Source of the DNA: Papilionanthe hookeriana x Papilionanthe teres
Lineage: Eukaryota; Streptophyta; Magnoliopsida; Asparagales; Orchidaceae
Assembly (NCBI GenBank): GCA_022702705.1
Contig: CM040422.1
Location: 41,067,270-41,131,269 of the forward strand
DNA length: 64,000 nt
Direction: 5' to 3'
Shown: positions 49,431 through 62,492 of the stretch, piece by piece
Layout: every line of letters begins with the position of its first letter
Numbering within the stretch: position 1 is the first letter of the stretch
Translations under genes and position numbers: made by a program
The notes under the pieces: model-generated
Databases searched by the model: none
Told to the model about the DNA's origin: nothing
What the model saw: the letters and a program-made list of their open reading frames with translations, nothing else

Positions 49431-52400
49431 GTTGTGATATGAGGTTTGATATTTTTGAAAAGGTTTAGAATATAGTTTCAAATAGAAAATATAAATTTGA
49501 TTTAATTTAATATATATATGGATTTTTTTGAAAATAATATTTTTATTTTAGCGGATGTGAAATCAAACTGATTTCATACAAACGTTAGTTTAGATAATCA
49601 AGCGCTTCATCACAAGACATGTACATATCCCGAAGAATAGATATATGACTTGGGATGAGGCTTGATCAAATAAACTAAAGAATTTTTTTGACATCCGTTT
49701 GGTCTACGAACCATTGTTGACCTACAATATTCCCGATCTAATATAAAGGAATTAGATAGGGTTTATATTAATCTAGGGTCTTTAAGTTTCCTATAAGGGC
49801 AAGCCCGTATAGTTAATTACATCTTAGATAACCAAAGTCACCCAAGAAAACTCTTGATATAGATCAGGAAATATTTATATTCATGACTTCCAAGGGTAAG
49901 GTTTCCAAAGAAAATGTGATAGTCGAAAGTTCAATAGGTGAATGGCTCAAGTTTTGGAACATTTCATTTTATCAGAATCCAAAGGAGAGAAGGCTAGGGG
50001 AAGAACATAGATTCAAGGAAAATCTTGATGTTTTACCAAACTACGCTATGGTTTGGCTTTGTTTTAGGATATTTATTTGGTGTTCATCCTGTCAATTTTA
50101 TTATTTAGGACTTAGATTCACCTGATACTGATCATGTGAATGACCCAGAAGATAAGAGGATTTATGTCATACCTAATGACAATCTCGGAATCCTAAGACG
50201 GGTTAGGGCTTACGTTGCACAACATGGTTATGCAAGGGCCTAAAAAAATGTGAGGATTTATGCTGCACTAAGCAGGCTACCTTGAAATCCTAAGGCTTGT
50301 TGTTTATTTCTAAGGAATGGTTTTGTTGATGTAGACAAGTTTTGCTGTTGAAGATGGTCGTGTTGCCCACTATGCATGCTCCAAGCTCCTTGTCGTAGCA
50401 GGTTTAGTTTAAAGAAATGACAATTGAAGAGAGAAGAGAAGTGTTATATTTTGGAAATATTTAAATTGAGGTGTCTTAATATTTTATTAGGGGAACATTA
50501 AAATTGATTATAGCGAAAATGGTTAAGATCCCACGGTTTAATCATTATGGCACCACTATTTTCATCGGATTCAATTAGTCCAAATGAATTTACTAAACTC
50601 AACTTAATGAGTTCCATACTTTCTTTTAGACCATAGGAAACCCTGTTAGCAAAATGTAGGTTACCTCCTCCGAGGAATTCCCGATCATCCAATGAGACAT
50701 TTTAATTTAGTTTTTTCTTTTTTAATTCTTATTAGTTAATTTTTTTAATTTGAGCCTAGCTCACTACTAAGCCCTTGAGATTTTAGTGGATATTTTTATG
50801 TCTTTTTAAAAGAAAGGAAGTTGAATTATTTTCATGATTATGATTCTTATCAAAATATTGATTTATCATTAGACATAAAATGAAGGGGTATTAAATTAGT
50901 GGAATATTAACTTCAAAAATCAACCCCTAACTCTAAGACTCTTTATAGTTTAATTTTTCTTCCAAATTATGATAATAAAGGAAATTTAAATATTTAATTT
51001 TTATGTGACAAAATTGCAATCAGTTTCTACCATTTATCACTTAATTTTTCAATCATCCAACATAATAATTAAGGTCATTTATTGCCCTTTTCCCGTTTTG
51101 ATTAAGCTTGAATATTGATTAAGGCTAAATTTTTCTAAAATTATAATTTTACCTTTAATGGCCTTTATCACTTCAGAATTCACTAAATTTAGCTCAAATG
51201 GCTTCGAAATTTTTATGTGACCCCACTTATGAGCTAATGAAAATATCAGAGGAGAAAATGTGATTTTTTAAAATTTAAGGTAATTTATATATCTATTTTA
51301 ATGCAAAATAGGGATTTTCAATTAAAATTTAATAGCTTGTTCAAAACAAGACATATGACTTTGAAATTTTTATAGGAAGTAGACCTAGACCAGAAAATCA
51401 CTTCGACAAAATTTCATGATTTTTTAAGTTTTAATTATTTTTGCTAATTCCCTCTAAGGTCAGGGAACCCAGAGAAACAAATTTTATAATTTTATGATTT
51501 TTATTTTAATTATTAGAATTATTTTAGTGGAAAATAAAAAAAATTCATTTTTACCATTTTTAAAAATTAATTTAAACCTTTTAAAAACTAATATCTTGAT
51601 TTTGAGGCTTAGGAAAATTATGGGGATGGTCCCTAAGTGATTAGGAGATCAAATGTGGCAATTTAGTGATTTTTAATATTTTTGTGCTTTTTTTATTTTT
51701 TAATTATTTAAATATTTAAAATATGATTAAAAATGAAAATTTTGTAAAATCCCAATTTTATTTTTAGAAAAATCCTCTGATTACATAGAACTCCCAAAAT
51801 CAATTTTTACAATTTTTTGAGTTTTATTTTAACTACTAAAATTAGTTTAATGTTCAAAATTATCATTCCACTTAGACAATTAATTTAAGTGACTAAATGA
51901 ATTCCAAATGCCATGAAATTTTTATGGAGAGTTCTCTGACCATTAAAATACAGTGAAGAATTGTTTTTGAGTGATTTCTATATTTAATGAACTCAAATTA
52001 ATTTAAATTTAACTTTAATGCAAGTTGATAATTAGGTTATTTCTTAATGATTTAACTCATGAAAATTTTATTCTAGGGTTCTCTGGTCATAGGAAGCCTA
52101 CCATGATTTTTTATTGATTTTTATAACCACCATGATAATTTTTGGAATTAATTTATGAAAAAAGATGAAAAAACTTGGAAAATATAAAACTCTTCATAGA
52201 GGTCTCCTCTGACTTTGGAAAAATTAGGGAAGATCCCCCATAACAGAGGCTACAACATGTTAGGATGGCAAGCCATGGTAAAATTTTTATATGCATGGAG
52301 ACTTAAAAGACTACAGAGGGTATTTAATTAATTAAAAATCATACATGCATCAAATAAATTTCAAATCATTTTCACATTATTCTCCTCTGTTCACTGAGCA

Positions 52401-54165
52401 AGAAGGTAATTTTCTTTTATTGTTATGATTTTTCTAGCCCAAGATTTGAATTTTTAAAGTTCAGGTGATTGAAATAAATAAATAAATTCAGATTTTCCTA
52501 CTTAACAAGCTCAGTACCGTGTCAACCTACGGCGAATTGAAGCCCCATGTGGCACACTCCTATTCGACGCTGCCAGTTGACTGGGATGCCACACAGCCCA
52601 TGGTTCTGTTTCATCTCCTTGTCTGACACGATTAGAGCCGTCCAACGAAAACACGCGTGATCCAATGGCCACCCGTCTTCGTCCTCGTCTGGTATGAACC
52701 CGTGACCGTCCACACTAAAACCCTAATTTCTTAGCCTAAACTCAACCAAATCACTTCGGGTTTGATTTTATGGACCTGTCTAAGCATGGCGAACATATCT
52801 ATACGGCTAAGCATGGTTTAAATTAACTCTAACTACATGGAGAATTCATAGAAGTTCGGGAAGAAGGTGAGGTCAATACCTTGGCTTTGATAAGTGAAGC
52901 TTCGATCAGAGTTGCTCTACACCTTTGTTGGAGTCCCAGGAGCTCAGAGATGAAGTCTTTTGCCCCGGAGAATTGCCTAGGTATGAAAGTGACGAGACCC
53001 GATTTTGAGCTTTGGTGGAAGTCTCTGTTAGAGTGGCCTGGTGATGGGACTTTCAATGGGGAACTTCTTCTCTTGCTGTGGGGATGGTGTGGGTGAGTTT
53101 AATTTGTGTTAGGTGGAGTTTAGGGAAATGTCTTATTTGGGCTCAACTTTAAGCTCAGGAATTGAGCTCAGACAGAGGATTTGGGGGATGGAAAATGGTG
53201 GGGATTGGCTTCTCTGTGATGTTAGATGGTTTTGGAGTAATTATGGTAAAGTATTGTTAAGGTCTACTTTAGCCCAAATTTTTGGCTTAGAAGGGTGGTG
53301 GCTTAAATAGCCATGGCTGAGGTGGCTTCCAAGGCTTCAATTCAGGTGCAAGGGTTGATTATGTGGAGTGCAGAGGAACCCCAATGGAAATTTTAGGCTG
53401 ACTTGGCCATATGGTGGAGTTTGGCTTTGGCCAAGTGTGAGGTGGCTCTCGGTTTGAGCTCCTCCGATGAGTAGGCCGGCTGGCCGGGCCAGGGGAGGTG
53501 GCCAGTGGGTCAGGTGAGCAAGTGGGCAGGCCATCATGGGGGTGAGCTTAAGTGGTTAATGCATTATGGTAAATCCCCCAAGGTTTAACCATTGAGTGGA
53601 GGAGATCAACTAATTTGGGGGACCTTTGGTCCATGGCTCCACTAGGGTGGGCTAGGTGGGTCTAGCCCAGTCCCTAGGGTCAACTTTGTGGTTGTGGAGG
53701 AGTTGGTTTAGTCAAATTTGGTTTGATTTGATTAAATTGGGTCATGGGTTCATTTGGGTTACTTTAGGTTCAAATAAGGCTAACTTGGGTTTTATTTTGG
53801 GTTGAGCCTAAATGATTGAGTAATTTTGTGTATATTATTGTCATAAATGGTTTATATAAGGATTGGGGTGGTTTTGGATTGATTAGGTAGGTCAGTTTGG
53901 CTTGGTTTGGTGTTTTGGTCAATTTGGGGAAAATTGGCTAAGCTTAGGTTTAGGTTGGTCTAGAGTTGGGTCCAAGGCCAATTGAAGGTTCCAAATGATC
54001 TAGGGGGATGTTAAAAAGAGTTCCCAACATCAATTGGGTGGAAATTTTGGGAGTAGGGCGATCAATTTGATGACATTTGGACATATGTTTGATTTGGGTC
54101 AAAATTAGGAACGCTTGCTTCAAGTGGATTTGAATGGGGCATAGGCTCAAATTAGGGGCAATTGA
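49431..54165 (-). mobile_element. Inverted fragment B of Ogre LTR
   Basis: The reverse complement is collinear with most of the Ogre LTR: its 3' part at 49430-50700 (GACATCCGTTTGGTCTACGA, ATAGATATATGACTTGGG, ATTGGATGATCGGG in complement), the AT-rich middle, the CTGAGCAAG block at 52397, and the TATA-like box at 53301-53310. The first 0.5-1 kb of the LTR is absent. It lies head-to-head with the plus-strand LTR at 54761. Confidence 0.75.
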
Positions 54166-54423
54166 TGGTTCAATTCAATTTATGGTCTGTTTGGAGTGGA
54201 GGTTTCGGAGCAGTGTGGCACAATGTTGCGATTCGACACTGTTTGGGGCGACAGCTGGGGAGCGGCAGAACGCGAATAGACCGAACGCAGGCCACGGAGA
54301 GAGACCCGTGGCCTGGCTTTGCGACGCTGCTTTTTTCCTCCCTACCCCAATAAAAATCTATTCCTCTCGTTCCCGCTCCATCGATCGTCCATCTCACCTC
54401 GCCTTCTTCTCGTAGACAATTCT
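54166..54423. other. GC-rich island between retroelements
   Basis: About 258 bp with base composition unlike its neighbours. The plus strand ends with CCCCAATAAAAATCTATTCC followed by a pyrimidine-rich run (CTCGTTCCCGCTCCATCG), which looks like a host-gene promoter or 5' UTR cut off by the LTR at 54424. Short ORFs exist on both strands but I recognise no protein. Confidence 0.4.
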
Positions 54424-54760
54424 TGATACACCTAAAATATATAGTATTTTTATGCACATTTTTACCTATTTTTATGGATATTGCACTTTAATGGAAGGTA
54501 TTTTGTGTTTTTCTTGCAGATATAATGAAAATGGATGGTCATGATGAAAGGAACAAAATTGGATCAAATTTTGAGCAAAAAAATGAAAAATAAAAATTTA
54601 GCATTGGCGGCTAAGCGCCGCTGGGCCGGCGCTTAGCCGCCACAGTTAAAAATCTAATTTGACTTGGCATAAATTTCAAAGGTGATGGGATGCAACTCTT
54701 AGTGGTAACGTCCATAACTTCCTTTGGGCGGCAAGTTTGAATGAAGGGGTGCGTTCCTTG
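54424..54760 (+). mobile_element. Athila-type LTR 5' fragment
   Basis: Starts TGATACACCTAAAATATATA, matching the TGACACACC starts of the intronic LTRs, with the same spacing to a GC-rich palindrome at 54605-54642. It is interrupted by the Ogre LTR at 54761, so the Ogre element inserted later. Confidence 0.7.
54605..54642. repeat. Perfect 15-bp inverted repeat
   Basis: TGGCGGCTAAGCGCC and GGCGCTTAGCCGCCA flank an 8-bp loop (GCTGGGCC). It lies 181 bp from the LTR start. Confidence 0.9.
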
Positions 54761-57700
54761 TGTTGACCTCATTTTTGATGAGGTCTTCCCTTCTTCTTTT
54801 TAGTGCTTAGGATCTAGCCTTAGGCTTTTCCTTTGACTATCTTAGAGGACTAGAATTAGGACCCACCTGTTAGAAATTCCAAACATTTCTAAACTCCCTG
54901 CAAACTCCACAAACTTGACCATAGACCCCTAATCACCTAGAGGGTTGAAATCAAATGTGGAAGTTTAAAGGATGAGTTCCTATAGGACTCTTTGGCCTTA
55001 GGACTACCCTGGGTGGCCTGGTCTGATGAGGGGGCTGACTTACACACACTACACTTATACACTACACTTACACACTACATTTCCACACACTTCCTAAAAC
55101 CACATCCATACCCAACTTGACCTCCTGACTCATGTAGGTGATTCACATGGATGGTCCTTAACCCCTAAGCCCTTGGCTAAGAGGGTTAGGAACAACATAG
55201 TGAATGCCTCAAATGAGTCCTCTCATGGCTCATATGGGCTTGAAATGACTTCATGGCTCAACCAAAATGACTTATTTCCACTTACATCCACCCAATCCTC
55301 AATTTCCCAAATTTTCAATTTTTGACCCCCGGGGCCCTACACCTACTAAACCTACCCAAAACCCTTGAAATTACCCAAATTTTTGCAAAATTTCCAAATT
55401 ACCTAAAGTTCTTCAAAGCTATTCCCAAACATTTCTACACCACTCAAATTGACCATCTATATCCAAAAATACCAAAAATTCCAAGAAAACCTCCCAATAC
55501 CCTCCAAATACCCAAAATACCCTTCTTGACCCAAAAATCCAAAAATTCAGAAAATTCCCAGAAAATTCCAGAAAATCCTAAATATTCCCAATTTCATTTT
55601 GTCCAACTACACCATGGGCCAATTTTGTCAATTTACCCTACTTTTGTCAAAACCCCCAAATTGACCCATTTTAACCCAAAGTGAACCCAATGTTAAACCA
55701 AACCTATCCAATTGACCCCAATTTTGGTCCAATTCAATTCTAAACTTCAATTCAACATTCCCAATACCAATTTAGACCAAATCCAAGTCCAATTTGATTG
55801 GCATTTGGATCCAATCTCACTTTTGGCCTTAAAGCCCAAATTTGGACCCATGACCCAAACTTAACCTAAACTCACCCAATTCAACTCCAATTAACCTCAA
55901 ATCTTTTCTAAATCTTCCTTAACATTCCCACAAACAAAACCCTAACATGATTTGCCCAAAATTTAGACCCAAACCCTACTCAAACTCAACCCAAGGTTAA
56001 AAGGCCCATTTTGACCTAAGCCCAAACCTAACCCAAATTCAACCCAATTCAAACCCAAATCACCCCCAATTTGTTTCAAATCACTCATGACACATCTATG
56101 AGCTAAACCCAACAATTATTTGGCCCAACCTCTTTACAAAATTCCCATCCATAAATTCATTTTTAAACTTAAGGGGCCCATTCCTTAAACCATTTTAAAG
56201 CCCATTTCCTTCAAAATTCAAAAGCCCAAATCTACCCTAAAGCCCATATGACATTTCCCCTCATCATACTTTCAATTAAAATCATCCCTAAGTCCTAAAT
56301 TCATCATCAAATAATTCCAAATCAAGCCTCATGCCAAATCACCCCTAAATACCAAAATTTTCATTAAATCCATTTCCATGAAATTGACTTCACTTTTCCC
56401 AAGCCAAATGGAGCCATGGAGCCATGCACAAGCCATATGCAAGCCATGAGAGCCTCTTTACATGTCACCATGCCATTTTGGGCAAAAGGAGGAGGCTCTT
56501 TCCTTAATTCCTAAAGGTGATTAACCACTTCCATGTTTCCACTAAACCATGCTTAAGCCTAATTGTGCTTGGATGGTGACTTGACCCTACCGATTATGCT
56601 GAGCCAAATCACTTTTCCCTCAGCCAAAACCAGGCCTTGGGTGGTGCACCTAGCCCAAATGGGTGGGTTGACCCATTTAGGTTCAAATCTAGCCATGCCC
56701 CATTCCACTTTGGATCAAAGCCTTTACACATGTCCATGGCCAATTGATTGCACAAACCTCCAGCCCTGACCCACCTGACCTTGAGGGTGACCCATGCCTG
56801 GCCGGCCGGCCACCAGGCCGCCGGAAAACACCATGGCCGAGAGTTCACATGTGAGCCAACATTGAAATTCTCACTTGCTGAGCTGCCCCATCCCCAGTGG
56901 CTACCATGGCTGATCTTCTCCTCACCAGAGCAGCTGATCCCAAGCCCTAACTCCCCCTGGGAGGCCTTCCACCCTCTCCTATTTAAACTCCTCACCCTCT
57001 CGGCCAAAGAAGAGCTAAGCACAAACCTTGCCAAAACTCTGCCAAAATTGTTCCAGACCCTTCTCCACCCTTAGAGCACTTGATCCCCAGTGGAATTCCC
57101 CAGTCATTTCTCCTCTGAAAGCTCAATTTCAGAGTTGAAATTCCACCCAAAACCAGGACACTTCTCCACAGTGAGCCAATTCTCAAATTGATTGGCTCTA
57201 CACCTTCACCAGACCAAGGGAAGGTGTCCACCATCAAAAGCCCCATCTCCGAGCCACCCAGTTGCTCCAGGCCTCCAAGCTTTGTGATCGGGCTTGGTCG
57301 AAATCATATCCGTGACAATTCACTGCACCAGGAGACTTCATCCGGAGCTTGCTAGGACCCAATCGAAGGTGCAACAACTCTCGGATTGAAGCCACACTTC
57401 TCCGAGCTAAGGTATGAGTTAACTCTCCATCCCGAGCTTCCGGAGATTCTCCATTTCAAATGCCTTAGTTTCAATGCATGTTAGCCGTATAGATGTGTTC
57501 GTCTCTTCAAGACGAATCCATAGAGTATAAGAACGTAAAAATCCATTGAGAATCGAGTGAGATCTTAGGGATTTAGTGTGGACGGCTCTCGGGTGAGAAC
57601 ACTTGGGGACGATGAACGGATGCCGTCCATTCAATACACGCGCGGACAAACGGCTCAGATGGCGTCGGACCAGGAAACGGTGCGAGAACCGCGGGGCCCG

Positions 57701-60700
57701 GCGCGCCGACTCGAGTGGCGGCGTCGAATGGGAGCGCGCCGCGTGGCCTTTCGGAGCTGCCGAGGATGCGCCGGCGCCGCGTGGATAAATAGAAAATTAG
57801 GGTATTTTCTTATTTATTTAATTCCCTAAACTTCAAAAATTCATATCTCCGTGTAGGAAAATCACAAAAATAAAATAAAAATACCCTCTTGCTCAGTGAA
57901 CGGAGGAGAATAATGTGGAAAAGAAATCATTTAATTTCATCAAGTATTTTATTTTTTATAATTTATTTACTCTCTGCATACATTTAATTCTCCATGCATG
58001 TATACAATTCACCATGGCATGAGACCATAGGGCTTTTGAAAGCCTCTGAACTTGGGAACATTCCCTGAATTTTCCAAGGTCAGAGGCCATCTCTGTGAAA
58101 AGTTATTTATTTTTCAAATGCATGTTGCTCGTTTTGAGTATTTTAATTCCAAAAATTAGCATGTTGTGAAATAAATTCTAGGAAAATTTGGTGATGTTCC
58201 TTATGACCAGAGAACCCTAGGAAAAATAGATTTTGGCTTAGTTCATTCAGAACAACTCTAATTGGCTTAAACACCCAAAATAGGTCTTTAATTAATTAGA
58301 GTTAACCAAACATCAAATTGACTTGAAATCAATTCTCCACTGACCTTTAGGATCAGAGGAATCCACCATAAAAATTTGAGGTCAATTGGACTTGGTTAGC
58401 CCCACTAATCGGGTTGATTAAGTCACTTAGCCATTTTAAACTTTAAAAATTCATAACTTTTAAAATACTTTTCAAAAATTCACCAAATTGGTTTTGGAGC
58501 CTCTCTGATATCAGGGGAACCCAAGAAAATTAAAATTTCAATTTTCTAAAAAAGTTGATTTTTAATAATATTTTAATATTTTTAATAATTAAAAAATAAT
58601 AAAAATCACAAAAATAATAAAATTCACCAAAATGTCACATTTTGAATTCTAATCACTTAGGAACAAATCCCACATTTTTCCTAGGTCTATTTAGTGAGAT
58701 ATTGAATTTTAAAACCCTAGGAAATTTTAAAATTAAAAAAAAAATGTATTTTCTAGCATTTTCACTAAAATAATTATAATAAATCATAGAAAAATCAGAA
58801 AATTGCAAAATTTGTTTTTCTGGTTTCCTTGATATCAGAGAGATTTTTGAAAAATATAAAATCCATTTTTTAACATTTATTTTATTTTTAAATTAATTAA
58901 CACTCCAAAACTTAAAATAATTATAATAAAAATAATATAATTCAAAAAATCACCAAAATTGGTCCAAGTGCTTCTCTGGTCATTAGGAATGTCCCCTAAT
59001 TTTCTTAAGGACAGAAACTTTCCCTTGGTCATGTTATCAAATTTTCCTTGAAAATCTCCATTTTCCACCAAAAATAATTATATAAATAAATTAAATACAA
59101 AAAAAATCACATTTTCTCCTCTCATGTCTTTATTGACATATGAGTGAAGTCACATAAAAATTTCAAATTCATTTAAGTTCAATTTAGTGAGTTATGAAAT
59201 TATTAAGCTTAAGGGGTAAAATGGTAATTAAACTTTTAACCCTTAATTAAAACTTTAGGTTTAACAAAAAAAATCAACAAGTAAAATATTTGATCTTAAT
59301 CTGATTTGGATGATTGAAATTTAAATAATTAAAGGGTAGAAACCCATTAAATAATTTTAAAATGATTAAACTTTAATTGAATAATAGATTAAATTTGGAA
59401 GAATAATAAAATTGGAATTATTAAAATAAGGGATATTTATTAGGAAGAGATTTATTCTTTAATTTAAAAATCCCTAAATTAATCATCTCATTAATGTTCA
59501 ACTTTTTAATTAAAATGATAATTCAAATTCAAAATATTAAAAGACTTAATTAAATTATTAAACTCTTTTGAAATTTCAATTAAAATTAAAAAAAATAAAG
59601 TAAATTAAAGATAAATTAAATTAAAATTAAATTAAATTTAATAATTAAATTAAATTAAGACAAATTAAATTAAATTAAATTAAAATTTAATAATTAAATT
59701 AAATTAAATTAAATAATTAAATTAAATTAAATTAAATTAAATAATTAAATTAAATTAAACAATTAAATTAAATTAAATTAACTTAAATAATTAAATTAAA
59801 TTAAATCAAATCAAATTAATTAAATACCAAATCAAATTAAATTGAACTATGTTAAATTAAATCAAACTCAATTAAATTAAATTAAATTAAATATAAAACA
59901 ACTTGAACATTATTCCAAATTTAAACCCTTTAACTTAAATCAAATCATTCGAATACTAATTTACCCTTGAAAGTTTTAGTTATCATAACTCCTAAACAGA
60001 ACATTAAATGAAATGTTACTTCACTTATAGGATATTCAAATATCCTAGTTCACTGAGTAAGATAACAATAAAACTTGAAATTCTTGGACGATTAATTCAT
60101 TTGTATAATTAAATTCATTTGGACTTAAAACAATCCTAGAAATATTGAAAAGATGTTTAAGATTCCTCTTAAACACTTCCTCAATATGATAGGATATTTA
60201 TAAGAACAATTGGACTTAATTGTTCTTTGATGAAGAAAATCGTCCTCAAGCAAAAACACAAAGAACCTAGATGTCATAGGAAATGACTAGCTATAGGATT
60301 AGGAATTTGGTAGAAAACCATAACCTTTCCCTTAGCTTTTACCTAGGAACTTGCTTAAATATTCTAATTATGTTTTAAGTGCAGCTTGGGATGACGGGAA
60401 GACCCTCCGAGTACGCTTTTATTTTATTGCAATTTACTTTCTTGCAATTTACTTCCTCGCAATTTACTTTATTGCAGTATGCACTTTACTTTTCTTGCAT
60501 GATAAACAACTGTTGCATGAAAACCCACACCTTTAGGATAGTCCCTAAAACTGAAACCAAATTAAGTTAAAAGTCATTGCAAGATAAAATTCACCGCCAC
60601 AACATTTCAAAATATAAAAACAACTCAAAATTTAATCACAAACAGTAACACAAAACTACAATTACAACTAAATTAAAACGTCCCGTTGGATGATCGGGAA

Positions 60701-61974
60701 TACCTCGGATGATGTAACCTACGTGTTGCTAACGGGATTTCCCACGGTCTAAATGAAAGTGTGGAACTCATTCGAGTTGAGTTTAGCAAATTCATCTGGA
60801 CTAAGTGAATCCGATAAAAATAATGATGCCGGAAGGATGGAACCGTGGGATCTTAACCGGTGTCGTTATAATCAACTTTAAGATTTGTTTTAATCAAAAT
60901 ACAAAACACTTGAAAATTAAGACTTCTCTAAACCAAAACACTTTTCTCATCCCCCGATTTATGATTTCTAAAACTAAACCTCCGCAACAACAAGGAGCTT
61001 GGAGCATGGTGGGCAGCACGGCCATCGTCATCAACAAAACTTGAACCTACTTCAGCAAAACCTTCTTAGAATTAAACAACAAAGCCATAGGACTTCGAGG
61101 TAGCTTGCCTAGTGCAACATAAATCCTCAACTCTTCGTTAGGCACTTGCATAATCACTTTATGCAAAGTAAGCCCTAACCGGTCTTAGGATTCCGAGGTA
61201 GTCGTCCGATACGACAATAAACCCTCACATCTTCTAGGCTATTTGTTTGATTTCATCATACAAATATAAGCCCTAATTAATTAAAATTGACAAGATTGAA
61301 ATATTAAATAAACATTAGGACTTTCCTAAATTCAAGCCAAACAATAGGATAGTCGGGAAATTACCGAAGTTCACTTCGAATCGGTAATTTCTCCTACCTC
61401 TCTTCCTTTGGATTCACAAAACAAAATGTTCCAAAATTTGATCCATTCCCTATTGAAATTCCAAAATTCAATCTTTGAAAACCTTAAACTTTGAAATTCT
61501 TGAGAGCAGAATTATTGGTTATTATCGAGAGTTTTCTTAGGTGATTCCCGTCACTTAAGATGTAATTAACTATAGGGGCTTGCCCTTATAGGGAATTTTA
61601 AAGAACCTGAGTAATATAAACCCTCGTTTAATGTTTTCATATTAGCAGGGAAACTTGTCGGCTTATAAAATTGGTTCGCGGACCAAACGGATGTCACTAA
61701 TCTTCTAGTTTATTTAATCAAGCCCCACCATCGAAGCAGTGTGTCTATCCTTAGGGATAGATACACGGTTTGTGGTGCGGTGCTCGTTTATATAAACTAT
61801 TTGGGATGTGAGGTCGGTTTAATCTCATATCTTAAAACCTTCAAATTTAAAATTATTTTCAAAATCAAATACTACTTTTCAAATTATTTATTTTAATTAA
61901 ATTAAAAATTCGCCGACAGATTTCGTTAGGCGACCCCTCTTCAAAATAAAACACGACCTAAAAATATGCCGACG
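54761..61974 (+). mobile_element. Ogre/Tat-type 5' LTR, copy 2
   Basis: About 7.2 kb, starting TGTTGACCTCAT and ending near GCCGACG (the final CA apparently mutated). It is collinear with 1736-9053 and followed 6 bp later by the primer-binding site. It keeps the terminal hairpin, the TATA-like CTATTTAAAC at 56979, an AAGGTATGAG leader sequence at 57409, the (TTAAA)n tract at about 59600-59895, and the GGTTCGCGGACCAAACGG segment near 61672. Such a length is at the top of what I know for plant LTRs and agrees with an Ogre-like family. Confidence 0.85.
59600..59895. repeat. (TTAAA)n-type tract in LTR copy 2
   Basis: Imperfect pentamer runs at the place matching 6700-6895 in copy 1, but of different length and arrangement. 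Confidence 0.8.
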
Positions 61975-61980
61975 AGATTT

Positions 61981-61998
61981 CGGCGACTCCGCTGGGAC
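61981..61998 (+). other. Primer-binding site, tRNA-Arg type
   Basis: CGGCGACTCCGCTGGGAC differs slightly from TGGCGACTCCGCTGGGGA, the tRNA-Arg site I associate with Tat/Ogre elements. Confidence 0.75.
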
Positions 61999-62492
61999 TA
62001 TTCCTCTCTCCATTATAATCAAATAATTCGCTTTCAAAAATCGGTAGTGTATCCATGTCCCTAATGGATCAAACTACCCTTCTTTCCGTTGGAATACTAT
62101 GTTCATTTCTATCTTGAACAAGTATAGCCAACATTCTCTCGGATTTAGGAGCCACTGTTTAGACACCCCTAAACAGGGAGGTTCCGAGATCCTTTTACCT
62201 CATTTCTGAGGTGGGGTGGACCCCCAATAGGTGTTAGTTTAGGAATGATCCTTCGAGTCGAGAAGTCTTGCTTAAGACTTTCTTTCCCTTTCCAACTCGA
62301 ATCGGATTCCTTACCTTCTCTACACCTTTGAACGTTCCGTTCTAAATAAACAAACCCTCTAATAAGTGATTCTTTTAACAAATGATAAATACATGAACAA
62401 AGAATGAGTTCGGACTCTTTTCAATTCCTTCTTTTCGTCCTGAAGAAAAGAAGCATAACTTGGGACTGACAACCAGAATCTACCTTGCAGAA
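61999..62492 (+). other. Ogre leader between primer site and ORF1
   Basis: No coding sequence recognised. It ends in CTACCTTGCAG (62480-62490), a possible splice acceptor two bases before an ATG. Confidence 0.45.

Noticed and set aside
55322..55684. 120-codon ORF with Pro/Lys-rich low complexity
   Set aside because: It is part of the Ogre LTR; the matching part of copy 1 does not keep the frame.
56609..57246. Overlapping ORFs of 84-141 codons on both strands
   Set aside because: They fall in the less AT-rich leader part of the Ogre LTR, where stops are rarer by composition, and are not conserved in copy 1.
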